A DNA stretch of 64,000 nt, from the NCBI GenBank assembly GCA_964351365.1, contig CAYGNP010000001.1, positions 1 to 64,000 on the forward strand, read 5' to 3'. Origin of the DNA: UBA1672 sp964351365 (lineage in GTDB: Bacteria; Pseudomonadota; Alphaproteobacteria; Micavibrionales; Micavibrionaceae). Position numbers and translations under genes: made by a program. The number at the start of each line of letters is the position of its first letter. Within the stretch, counting starts at the first letter, position 1. This document shows positions 55,753 through 64,000 of the stretch, piece by piece. The notes below the pieces were generated by a model, which worked only from the letters and a program-made list of their open reading frames with translations, ran no database searches and had not been told where the DNA came from.

Positions 55753-58044
55753 TTATTTTTTTTCAGCCTCAAAAACACCGTTCCAATTTTCAGGTAAATT
55801 TTCTTTTTCGAGTTTCTCGATGCGTTTTTCGAACATTTTGTAATAGTGTTTCATGTTCTCATCCGCGTGAATCATGCATCTTGTTAACTCTCCCAGTGCC
55901 GACGTGAAGTCTTTATAACGATATGCTTTGAGCATTAATTTTTGATGAGCTGCCCATGTCTGAAACCTGTTGCTTTGCGCTAATTTTTCATCACCCATAA
56001 GTGCATATATTCTTACTGTCTGCTCTTTTCCAACTACCTTTATTGTATCAAGCTCAAGCATTGCGAGATCTTGTGCTTGCGCCTGTGTGTCCTGTCCAAC
56101 AATAATTGGTGTGCCGTAGGCCTTGGTTTGTCCTTCGAGGCGGGAGGACAAGTTCACCGCATCGCCAAGTGCGGAGTAAGCAAATCTTTGTTTCGATCCC
56201 ATATTTCCTACAGCACAAAGCCCAGTATTGACACCAATTCCTACTTTTAAAAGGACAGGATCTTTGCCGATCTTGATTGCTCTTTCCTTGACTTTTTCGT
56301 TTATCGGCTCCAGCGCGGACTGCATTTCCAGTGCAGCGAGGCATGCCTGTCGGGCATGATCCTCCACATCGCGCGGGGCGTTCCAGAAGCTCATCATTGC
56401 ATCACCAATATACTTATCTACAGTCCCTTGATGACTCATTACGATGTCCGTCATACTTGTCAGGAATTCATTCATAAGCTGAATGAGTTCTTCCGGTGAT
56501 AACCCTTCTGAAATAGCTGTAAATTTTCGGATATCTGTGAACATAACTGTAAGCTCGCGACTTTCACCGCCCAGCTTAAGTTTTTCTGGATGGCGCTCAA
56601 GATCGCGCATCACGTCGCTTGCAACATACATCCCAAAAGCATTGCGAATTTCTTTACGCCTCGTTTCTGCACGCGCGTAAGACAGCATGGTAGAGGCAAT
56701 AAATATCGAGAGCACAGCCAATGAAGGATAAACTGGATCAACCAAAAGCCCATACTGTGCGTAGGAGATATAGGCCCCTACTCCGGCCAAGCCAATGATT
56801 GTAACACATAAAAGCATGGATATTATTACACCAACAAAGGGCGCGAGCATTATAAAGAGTAAGCCTACACCCAGAATAAAAAGTGCCTCCACGCCAATAA
56901 TCAAATCTGGTCTTAGCAAAAAGTCGTTATTCAGGATTTGCTCTATCACATTTGCGTGAACCTCAACGCCGGGTCTGAATGATTCCAGACTTGTATTTCT
57001 TAAATCTTTAAGCCCTTCAGCACTTGCGCCGATCAGGACAATTTTATTTTTTACTGCCCGCGTTGTTTCTTCATCAAACTCTTCACCCAAAAATTTATAG
57101 GCGGAAATGTAATCAGATACCGTACAACCAACCTTGCCGCGTTCAACATCCTGTTCGTTACAAAAATTGCGGTAGTAGACATATAATATACCGTCATTTT
57201 CTATCGGCACAGTTAAATTATCCATGACTATGCGGTAATTGGTATCTATCACCCCGCGCTCTTTTTCTGGAACTTCGGCCAGCGTTATGGTTCCCTTGCG
57301 CCCGAGTTTTGAGACCCTTACAGCCTCGATACTGAGTGCAGGATAAAGCGCTTTGCCGTTTGTAAAGACCATGGCCGAGCGGCGCAGAACACCATCTGAG
57401 TCAGGCTGTGCCATAAAACTTCCATTTCCGGCGGCGGCATTGGCAATATCAGGCAGATTTACTGCAGCGGCGTTAAATGGTGATGCATTTGCGATGAATA
57501 CGCTTTTAACATCGCTGCGCATTAATATGCGATTTTTGTTAACTGGATCTGTTGTTTTACGGTCTTCGCGTCCATGGGTAAAGGCACTAACAAATACTCC
57601 GGAGTCTTCAATCGCTTTTGAAAAATTTTTGTCATAATCATAATCTTGCTCATCTTTTTTGATTGATTTAGATAATTTTTCTGCTGTTTTCTTGGGCATG
57701 CGTGCAATAAGGTAATTCATTGACGTCTGGTCCGCTTCGGCAAAAACACCGTCGAAGGCAATGGCCTTGGCTCCTTTTTCGGTAAGTCTGCGCGTTAAAT
57801 CTGCGAGTATATATCTTGGCCAGGGCCACTGCCCTAACTCGGCGAGTGATTTTTCGTCGATATCGACAATCACAACACCATTGCCGCGCTCGCGCATATG
57901 GCGCTTGTTGAACTCATCAAAGACAAGATTTTGCATCTTCACGCGTATGGGGTTTTTGGAGGCGCTGAAGAAAATTGCGCAAAACAGGAGGGCTAGAAGG
58001 AAAAGAACGTGAAAGATCGTGCCGCGCGGTATTTTCAACGTCAT
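55753..58044 (-). CDS. CHASE2-type adenylate/guanylate cyclase
   Basis: A 763-residue membrane receptor. After an N-terminal helix (about 9-27), a periplasmic CHASE2 sensor spans about 30-355 (VVIVDIDEKSLAELGQWPWPR, AIAFDGVFAE, IVLIGASAEGL near its end). Three membrane helices follow (about 372-455), then a class III cyclase domain (about 490-690) with LTVMFTDIRKFTAISE, DKYIGDAMMSFWNAP and VGIGVNTGLCAVGNMGS. It is the last gene of the type I secretion operon, 3 bp after the adaptor gene. The product is probably cAMP. Confidence 0.93.
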   Translation of the reverse strand: MTLKIPRGTIFHVLFLLALLFCAIFFSASKNPIRVKMQNLVFDEFNKRHMRERGNGVVIVDIDEKSLAELGQWPWPRYILADLTRRLTEKGAKAIAFDGVFAEADQTSMNYLIARMPKKTAEKLSKSIKKDEQDYDYDKNFSKAIEDSGVFVSAFTHGREDRKTTDPVNKNRILMRSDVKSVFIANASPFNAAAVNLPDIANAAAGNGSFMAQPDSDGVLRRSAMVFTNGKALYPALSIEAVRVSKLGRKGTITLAEVPEKERGVIDTNYRIVMDNLTVPIENDGILYVYYRNFCNEQDVERGKVGCTVSDYISAYKFLGEEFDEETTRAVKNKIVLIGASAEGLKDLRNTSLESFRPGVEVHANVIEQILNNDFLLRPDLIIGVEALFILGVGLLFIMLAPFVGVIISMLLCVTIIGLAGVGAYISYAQYGLLVDPVYPSLAVLSIFIASTMLSYARAETRRKEIRNAFGMYVASDVMRDLERHPEKLKLGGESRELTVMFTDIRKFTAISEGLSPEELIQLMNEFLTSMTDIVMSHQGTVDKYIGDAMMSFWNAPRDVEDHARQACLAALEMQSALEPINEKVKERAIKIGKDPVLLKVGIGVNTGLCAVGNMGSKQRFAYSALGDAVNLSSRLEGQTKAYGTPIIVGQDTQAQAQDLAMLELDTIKVVGKEQTVRIYALMGDEKLAQSNRFQTWAAHQKLMLKAYRYKDFTSALGELTRCMIHADENMKHYYKMFEKRIEKLEKENLPENWNGVFEAEKK

Positions 58045-58047
58045 GTT

Positions 58048-59364
58048 TTAACGCTCTCTCAGCGCGCGATTAAATCCACGGCGCAAGGGTTTTAGAAGGT
58101 AGTTTAAAATTGTACGCTTGCCGGTGATAATCTCGATATCTGCCACCATGCCTGCCGTTATGGGTAACGGGTTTTCTGCGGAGCCAAGATAGCTTTTTTT
58201 TGTCTGAACCTCGATTTCAAACATAATATTGCCGTCCTTATCCGTCACACTATTGGCAGAGACCCTTGATAATACACCATCAAGAGCGCCATATATTTGT
58301 GGGTCATAGGCACTGATTTTGACTTTTGCGCTCTGGCCGACTTTGAGGAAAGCGATATCCGTTGGTTTGACCTGCGCTATGATTTTAAGTGTATCGTTTG
58401 AGGGCACAATTTCGACAAGCTTCATGGCGGGTTCTACAACGCCGCCAATTGTCGAGAGCTTGATCTGGTTGACAATCCCATCCACGGGGGCGCGCACTTC
58501 TGTGCGATCAACGCGATCACCCATTGATCTCAAGTTTTCCTTGAGTGAGGCGATTTGCGTTTTAACCTCGCCAAGCTCTTCCAGTGCCATTGACCTAAAT
58601 TTATCCTTTTGGGCGTCGCGCTGGCTTTTTGCGCTCGCGAGCTGGGATTCCAGGCCTTTCTTTTCTTCCTCTCTGGCCTTGATCTGGCCGCTTATATCGG
58701 CGCGTTCACGCTCCAGGCGGAGCTGGTCGAGTTTTGGCACGGCGCGCTGGATGACCATTTCTTTTGTAATTGTTAGCTCATCGTTCAGCAATTTGCGACT
58801 CTGGGTTAGACGGTTTATTTCCTCGCTCACCTCCGCCAGGTCGGCCTGTGCTTTTTTAATATTTTCGTCCTGAATGGCATAGGCGCCCATCAGTTCTTTC
58901 TGGCGGGATTGGTAGAGAGCGCGTTCATTTGCAACAATGTCTGGAATTTTTTCTTCTATCTCTTTAGATATAATAAAATCCTCAGATTGAGATTCTGCCA
59001 AAAGCCTCGATGTTTTTGCTTCCAGCCCCAGAAGTTTTGCCTGCGTACCGCGTTCTTCTGAAGAGAATAAAATATCACTGATGCGCAGCAAGATTTGATC
59101 TTTTTTTACCATATCCCCTTCTTTGACCAGAATTTCCTGTAAAATCCCACCCTCAAGACTTTGGACGATCTGGATATCCTGTGAGGGGGTGACCTGCCCG
59201 TTTCCGCGCGTGAGTTCCTCTACTTGCGTTACAGCTGCCCAGACAATCGCAAAGAGGATAAATGCAATAATCGCAAGTAAAAGATAAATGACGGGTTTTG
59301 CCGGTTTCATCTTGGCGGCTTCTTCGAGCTCGGCGCGGTATGTTGCTTCATGAATTACCATCAT
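58048..59364 (-). CDS. type I secretion membrane fusion (HlyD family) protein
   Basis: A 438-residue periplasmic adaptor. One membrane helix (about 26-46) is followed by the lipoyl half-motif (LEGGILQEILVKEGDMVKKDQ), a long coiled coil (about 115-290), the second half (RAPVDGIVNQIKLSTIGGVV) and beta-barrel segments ending VADIEIITGKRT. This is the layout of HlyD/PrtE/LapC adaptors, which link the ABC transporter to TolC. Its start overlaps the ABC gene stop by 4 bp. Confidence 0.95.
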   Translation of the reverse strand: MMVIHEATYRAELEEAAKMKPAKPVIYLLLAIIAFILFAIVWAAVTQVEELTRGNGQVTPSQDIQIVQSLEGGILQEILVKEGDMVKKDQILLRISDILFSSEERGTQAKLLGLEAKTSRLLAESQSEDFIISKEIEEKIPDIVANERALYQSRQKELMGAYAIQDENIKKAQADLAEVSEEINRLTQSRKLLNDELTITKEMVIQRAVPKLDQLRLERERADISGQIKAREEEKKGLESQLASAKSQRDAQKDKFRSMALEELGEVKTQIASLKENLRSMGDRVDRTEVRAPVDGIVNQIKLSTIGGVVEPAMKLVEIVPSNDTLKIIAQVKPTDIAFLKVGQSAKVKISAYDPQIYGALDGVLSRVSANSVTDKDGNIMFEIEVQTKKSYLGSAENPLPITAGMVADIEIITGKRTILNYLLKPLRRGFNRALRER

Positions 59365-61448
59365 TTCCCTGCCTTAATCGTTGCGCTTTGGAGGGCGGAG
59401 AGAACATCATCGCGCGGGGCGTCCATCATGATTTTGCCCTGATGCAGTAAAATCAAGCGGTCAACCATGCGCATCATGGATTGTTTATGGGTGATAAGAA
59501 TAAAGGTTTTGCCTCTGGTTTGCTCTTCCATAAAGGTCGTGAAGGATTCCTCTGCCTGCGAATCCATGGCGCTTGTGGGCTCGTCACAGACAAAAATATT
59601 GGGGCCTGTTATCACTGCGCGGGCCAGGGCAATGGCCTGTCTCTGCCCGCCTGAGAAATACGCGCCGCGCTCGCCAACGGGTGCATTATACCCCATAGGG
59701 TGGCGGGCGATAAATTCATCAACGCCGCAAGCTTTAGCGCAGGCCAGAACTTCTTCGTCAGTGGTTTGCGGTTTGGAGGCGGTGATATTATCGCGCACAG
59801 TGCCTTGAAAGAGAAATGTCTCCTGGGAAATGTACGCCATGTTTGATCGTAAATCGGCGGGGTCAATCTGGCGGTAATCCGTGCCATCGGCCAGCATCAC
59901 TCCGTTTTGAGGTTCGTACAGCCGCAGGATAAGTTTTGCAATAGTGCTTTTGCCTGATCCGACGCGCCCGATAATGCCGACACGCTCGCCCGGCTTTATC
60001 GTAAAAGACATATCTTTTATAACGGCTAAATCTGTGCCGGGATAGGCAAAGGAGACATGTTCAAAGGAGATTTCTCCTAAAAGGGACGGTCTGTGCAGGA
60101 AGGTTTTTCCTTTGGGCCGCTCTACTGATGCTGACATGATTTTATCGAGGGATTTCAGCGCGCCACCGGCCTGATGATATTTTGCCATTAGGTTTGCGAT
60201 CTGCCCTATAGGGGCGAGGGCTCGACCGCTGAGGATGACGCAGGCGATTAATCCACCGGTGCTGAGATCTCCGCTTTGCACAAGATACATTCCCGCCAGA
60301 ATGATGAATACTGATGCGGTTTGCTGTATGAATGTTGCCACATTGACTCCAAAAGACGAAAGGGCACGCGATTTTTGTGCATAGGTTGCATCCTCAGCGA
60401 TAGAGCCAGCATATCGGGCGCGGAAGCGGCCATCTGCGTGGTTTGCTTTAATTGTTTCTAGGCCATTTATTGTTTCAACCAACAGGCCGTGGCGGGTCTG
60501 CGCGGCCTTAAGGGCACTGCGTACAACTTTTTTCAAGGCTTTTTGAACGACCAGACCAATAACCAGAACAACTGCTATGAGTCCGACAATAAGCAGAGCG
60601 ATATTTCCGCCGAGGCGGTAGATGAAAAACAGAAAGAACAATGTGAAGGGCAGATCAACAAGCACTGTGATTGTCGCGGAGGTAAAAAATTCGCGCACTG
60701 AATCAAAATCACGCAGCGTATTGGCAAAGCCGCCGCTGGAGGCCGGGCGCCCCGCAAGATTCATGTTTATAACATGGTCGTAAATTTTGTTAGCAGCCAG
60801 AATATCTGTCTTTTTACCTGCGAAATCAATTAAATAACCGCGAATTGTGCGAAACACAAAATCGAAAATGAAGGCGATGAGCACCCCAATCCCCAGCGCC
60901 CATCCCGTTTCTATGGCATTATTCGGGATGACACGGTCATAGACGTTCATGATAAAAAGCGGGCTAATCAGGGCAAATAGATTGATGAAAAGCGAGGCAA
61001 GGATAACCATCGCATAAACCGAGCCGCTTTTATAGATAATGGACCAGAACCAGTGGTCTTGATGCTCACTCTCGATCGTGCTCTTTGGCTTGATTGATAC
61101 CGCAAAGCCGCCAAAATCTTCGGCAATCGAATCTAGTGATACCTGCTTTTCCACATGTATTTGCGGGTCATAGACCTGGGCGGTTTCTTCATCTGATCTT
61201 AGGATCAGAATTGGTTTTTCATCTTTCAGAAAAATGAGGTGGGGGTTGAGAATTTTCCCTAGACTTGTGAAACATTTCTGCTGGATGATCGCGACGTCAA
61301 AGCCAATATTTTCTGCGGCTTGTTCGAATAGTTCTACGCTCATGTCGTTATCAGCGTAGGCAAGCCCAGCCGTTATGGTCTCTTTGGATTTTGGCGCACC
61401 CATATATTTTGAGAGATATACAAGGCTTTCCAGTAACAAATCACTCAC
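59361..61448 (-). CDS. type I secretion ABC transporter/permease (LapB-like)
   Basis: A 695-residue export ATPase. An N-terminal C39-like domain without a catalytic Cys (about 1-125) probably binds substrate. A six-helix membrane domain (about 140-430) and a nucleotide-binding domain follow, with Walker A GRVGSGKST, Q-loop AYISQETFLFQGT, signature FSGGQRQ and Walker B IFVCDEPTSAMD. GTG at 61448, overlapping the tolC stop by 8 bp with AAAGG ahead, is chosen as start; the frame also runs 22 codons further upstream within tolC. It would export a large RTX-type protein that is not encoded in the window. Confidence 0.94.
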   Translation of the reverse strand: MSDLLLESLVYLSKYMGAPKSKETITAGLAYADNDMSVELFEQAAENIGFDVAIIQQKCFTSLGKILNPHLIFLKDEKPILILRSDEETAQVYDPQIHVEKQVSLDSIAEDFGGFAVSIKPKSTIESEHQDHWFWSIIYKSGSVYAMVILASLFINLFALISPLFIMNVYDRVIPNNAIETGWALGIGVLIAFIFDFVFRTIRGYLIDFAGKKTDILAANKIYDHVINMNLAGRPASSGGFANTLRDFDSVREFFTSATITVLVDLPFTLFFLFFIYRLGGNIALLIVGLIAVVLVIGLVVQKALKKVVRSALKAAQTRHGLLVETINGLETIKANHADGRFRARYAGSIAEDATYAQKSRALSSFGVNVATFIQQTASVFIILAGMYLVQSGDLSTGGLIACVILSGRALAPIGQIANLMAKYHQAGGALKSLDKIMSASVERPKGKTFLHRPSLLGEISFEHVSFAYPGTDLAVIKDMSFTIKPGERVGIIGRVGSGKSTIAKLILRLYEPQNGVMLADGTDYRQIDPADLRSNMAYISQETFLFQGTVRDNITASKPQTTDEEVLACAKACGVDEFIARHPMGYNAPVGERGAYFSGGQRQAIALARAVITGPNIFVCDEPTSAMDSQAEESFTTFMEEQTRGKTFILITHKQSMMRMVDRLILLHQGKIMMDAPRDDVLSALQSATIKAGK

Positions 61449-62769
61449 TTTTTTCGCCTTTTGTTGGGCTGATAATAGCTTTTTTAATGCGTCCCAGTGA
61501 GGCCAGAACACCATACTCAGAGGCTAATAGATTAAACTGATTATCACTCTCTTCCAAGAGGGCATTGAACAACTGGCTTTCGGCGCGCAGCAGATTAAGC
61601 AGGCTGACGCGAGAGCCTTCAAACTGGACTTTGTATGACGCTAAAAGGTCTTTGTTTAAATCGACGCGCGCTTGAGAGAGCTCATATTGCTTTTTCAGCA
61701 TGGTGTATGTTGCAAAAGACTGACGGATGTCCCGTTCAATCTGGCGCTGCGTTTCTTCTATGCGTGCTTTGGTCTTGGCATGTTCATATTGCTTTTGCTT
61801 GATGGACGCATTTCCGCGCTCGCCCAGAGAAAAATTCCAATTCATGCGCATGACGGCGCGCGCGTCTTCGTTCTCCCCGCCGATTTCATCGCGCTTGTCA
61901 CTCTTGAGGTAAGAAAGCTCGCTAATCAGGTCGGGGTAGAGCACGCCCTCCTGCGCTTTAGCATCATAATCGGCGGCCTTAGATTCCATTGCAGCCGATT
62001 TCACGGATGGGTGCGCCGCCTTTGCGCGCTTGATCAGTTCATCGCGATCGCCTTGAAGGTATTTTTCCATTGAGGGCGGTATTTCCATCGTTTCAGGTGG
62101 CGCGCTGCCTGTGATCTCATAGTAATAGGCTTGCGCCGCGCTCATCTCGCCTTCATATTGCGCGATAACGCCGTGAACAATCATTTCAACATCACGGGCC
62201 TGTTGTAACTCTGTTTCGTCTGCAACACCCTCCTTTACAAGCTTTGCAATGCGGGATTGATAGTCCTTAATCCGGTCCATTTGCTCAGACAGGCGCGCCA
62301 GCGCATAATTGACGCGAAGAATATCGATGTAGCTGCGCGTGATGTTTAACACTACCTGCTCTTGCGTATCCAGCACGATATAGTCCAGTGACTGGATACG
62401 AGCTTGCGCGGCCGATACCCGGTTTTGGGTTTCAAAACCATCAAATACGGGCTGCCTGAATGTGACGTTGGCCTCACCATAACCTGATGCGGCGCGATCG
62501 CGGGTTGTATTAAAGCCGCGACTGGTCGAATTATCCTGCAGTACGCGGCCGCCCGTGACATTTGTAGAAATGTCAGGATAATAATTTGCCTGTTCTTGCT
62601 TTTTTTCATAGATGGCAGCAGATTTACCTGCTTGCGCGCCTATAATTGTTGGGTTTTTTTCTAGTGTGGTTTGAACGATCTCCTGAAGTGTTTCTGCGCG
62701 AACATGTAACGCCGTGCATAAAAAAAGCACAGTCGTACAAATAAATACACAGTAAGACTTACCACACAT
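61441..62769 (-). CDS. TolC-family outer membrane channel of the type I secretion system
   Basis: A 442-residue outer membrane protein with a signal peptide (CVFICTTVLFLCTALHVRA, cleavage before ETLQ). The mature protein has two internally repeated helical hairpin/strand units typical of TIGR01844-type channels: TTLEKNPTIIGAQAG, QPVFDGFETQNRVSAA and LLASYKVQFEGSRVSLLNLLRAE. It forms the duct through the periplasm and outer membrane for the ABC/HlyD exporter encoded downstream. It is the first gene of the operon that ends in the cyclase. Confidence 0.95.
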   Translation of the reverse strand: MCGKSYCVFICTTVLFLCTALHVRAETLQEIVQTTLEKNPTIIGAQAGKSAAIYEKKQEQANYYPDISTNVTGGRVLQDNSTSRGFNTTRDRAASGYGEANVTFRQPVFDGFETQNRVSAAQARIQSLDYIVLDTQEQVVLNITRSYIDILRVNYALARLSEQMDRIKDYQSRIAKLVKEGVADETELQQARDVEMIVHGVIAQYEGEMSAAQAYYYEITGSAPPETMEIPPSMEKYLQGDRDELIKRAKAAHPSVKSAAMESKAADYDAKAQEGVLYPDLISELSYLKSDKRDEIGGENEDARAVMRMNWNFSLGERGNASIKQKQYEHAKTKARIEETQRQIERDIRQSFATYTMLKKQYELSQARVDLNKDLLASYKVQFEGSRVSLLNLLRAESQLFNALLEESDNQFNLLASEYGVLASLGRIKKAIISPTKGEKSE

Positions 62770-62977
62770 ATAGAAAAGACCGTCTATTTAGAAAAAAGCA
62801 GCAGAAATGCGCTTTAGAGAAGCTTAATAATAGTCAAAAAAAAGTTTTTTATCAAGTAATTACGTATTCTTTCTACAAGTTGTTCTTTGTAATAATTTCT
62901 TTGGATCAGGTCTTCACAAATATATTCAAATCATGCATTGTTGTGCTTCAATATTATTGTGATGAGGATATAAGATT

Positions 62978-64000
62978 TTGGCCCTGAACATTGCCATTCC
63001 CAAAGAGGTGCTTGAACATGAAAAGCGCGTTGCCGCCTCTCCTGATACGGTCAAGAAGCTTGTGCAGTTGGGATGCAGTGTTTCCATCGAGACTGGTGCC
63101 GGGCAAAATGCTACTTTTACCGATGCCGCGTACAAGGATGCAGGCGCGAATCTTGCTAAAACTTATGATGAGGCGGTTAAAAACGCGAATGTTGTTTTGT
63201 GTGTGAGCGCTCCTCAGGATGTGCGCTTGGATGCATTATCTAAAGGCACGCTTGTGATTGGCCTGCTCTCCCCTTTTAGCAACGATTTGATTTTAAAGGA
63301 CTATGCTAAGTCGAATATTACCGCCTTTTCGATGGAATTTGTACCGCGGATTAGCCGCGCGCAAAGTATGGATGTGCTCTCCTCGCAGTCCAATTTGGCG
63401 GGATATAAATCTGTTCTGGATGCGGCGGAGCATTACGCACATGCCTTTCCGATGATGATGACGGCGGCAGGCACTGTGCCTCCAGCCAAGGTGTTTGTTA
63501 TGGGCGCAGGCGTTGCGGGCTTACAAGCTATTGCTACTGCACGCAGGCTTGGTGCCGTGGTCTCCGCCACAGATGTCCGGCCAGCTGCTAAAGAGCAGGT
63601 GCAATCTCTTGGCGCCAGTTTTGTCGCGGTAGAGGATGAAGAATTTAAACAAGCCGAGACCGCAGGCGGCTACGCCAAGGAAATGTCTAAAGAATATAAA
63701 GAAAAACAGGCCGAACTAATCGCTACGCATATTGCTAAGCAAGATATCGTGATTACCACTGCGCTCATTCCGGGGCGTCCTGCGCCGGAGCTAGTGAGTA
63801 CGAAAATGGTTCAATCCATGAAGCCTGGCTCGGTAATTGTTGACCTTGCAGTTGAGACCGGAGGCAATTGCGCTCTGTCTGAGGCAGGAAAAGTTGTGGT
63901 GAAGCATGATGTTCACATTATCGGGCATCTTAATGTTCCAAGCCGATTGGCTGCGGATTCTTCTGCTCTTTATGCGAAGAATTTATACAATCTTGTAGCG
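62978..64000 (+). CDS. pntA: NAD(P) transhydrogenase subunit alpha, cut by window end
   Basis: The frame runs from TTG at 62978 off the right edge (341 codons). It encodes the NAD-binding domain I of proton-translocating transhydrogenase, which transfers hydride between NADH and NADP. Features are NIAIPKEVLEHEKRVAASPDTV at the N-terminus, FSMEFVPRISRAQSMDVLSSQ, and the dinucleotide fold VFVMGAGVAGLQAIATARRLG with ATDVRPA. TTG is chosen because GAGGA lies 9 bases upstream and no ATG fits. In Alphaproteobacteria the subunit is usually split, and the visible part fits the first piece (about 370-380 aa). Confidence 0.92.
   Translation, partial: MALNIAIPKEVLEHEKRVAASPDTVKKLVQLGCSVSIETGAGQNATFTDAAYKDAGANLAKTYDEAVKNANVVLCVSAPQDVRLDALSKGTLVIGLLSPFSNDLILKDYAKSNITAFSMEFVPRISRAQSMDVLSSQSNLAGYKSVLDAAEHYAHAFPMMMTAAGTVPPAKVFVMGAGVAGLQAIATARRLGAVVSATDVRPAAKEQVQSLGASFVAVEDEEFKQAETAGGYAKEMSKEYKEKQAELIATHIAKQDIVITTALIPGRPAPELVSTKMVQSMKPGSVIVDLAVETGGNCALSEAGKVVVKHDVHIIGHLNVPSRLAADSSALYAKNLYNLVA

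Overview
The window looks like a chromosome segment of a moderately AT-rich alphaproteobacterium. Pointers are a DUF1476/zeta-type ATPase inhibitor gene, the C-terminally extended 'alpha' type isocitrate dehydrogenase, a 41-residue ribosomal protein L36, a transhydrogenase alpha subunit of the kind that is split in Alphaproteobacteria, and an alphaproteobacterial style XRE domain. I cannot name the genus; a Micavibrio-like or other free-living lineage is possible. Two runs of exactly 100 N (19784-19883 and 26814-26913) are scaffold gaps, and both fall inside repeated DNA.

Layout. 1-7.1 kb: tRNA-Glu, a DUF3137 membrane protein, orphan cheZ, two unrecognised genes and two tandem paralogues of an unusual regulator family made of a degenerate receiver-like domain plus two or three OmpR/PhoB-type winged helices in a row. 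7.1-19.4 kb: chromosomal genes (acnA, a predicted toxin/partner pair, a sugar O-methyltransferase, a cystathionine gamma-synthase-like enzyme, a zinc metalloprotease-like exported protein, yggT, folD, icd) plus a candidate small RNA with a clean terminator.

19.5-44.8 kb: a T7-like (podoviral) virion cassette, almost all on the minus strand. In transcription order it carries three small early genes, portal, scaffold, capsid, a small virion protein, a structured RNA region, a peptidoglycan-binding/serum-amyloid-A-like protein, two small membrane proteins, tail tubular proteins A and B, two lysozyme/lipoprotein cassettes, an internal virion-like protein, a tail spike, terminase, lysis genes and a PcfJ-like repeat protein. 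No integrase, replication gene, phage RNA polymerase or lysogeny repressor is visible. Plus-strand single genes (PilZ, exported proteins, two more multi-winged-helix regulators) interrupt the cassette, and REP-like elements sit in three of its intergenic gaps. This suggests long residence, either as a decaying prophage or as a domesticated particle such as a gene transfer agent.

45-64 kb: an orotate phosphoribosyltransferase with an N-terminal XRE DNA-binding domain, nadK, purC, DUF1476-bolA-grx, the elongasome operon mreB-mreC-mreD-mrdA-rodA, rpmJ, and a cyclic-nucleotide-binding EAL phosphodiesterase. Convergent to the EAL gene is an operon encoding a type I secretion system (TolC, ABC, HlyD) that ends in a CHASE2 adenylate cyclase. 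The window closes in the start of pntA.

How the parts may work together: cAMP made by the cyclase could be sensed by the adjacent EAL protein and lowered c-di-GMP could be read by PilZ proteins such as the one inside the virion cassette. This wiring is inferred. The most unusual items are the four tandem-winged-helix regulators, the phage-encoded serum-amyloid-A-like domain, the HTH-PyrE fusion and the structured RNA between phage genes.
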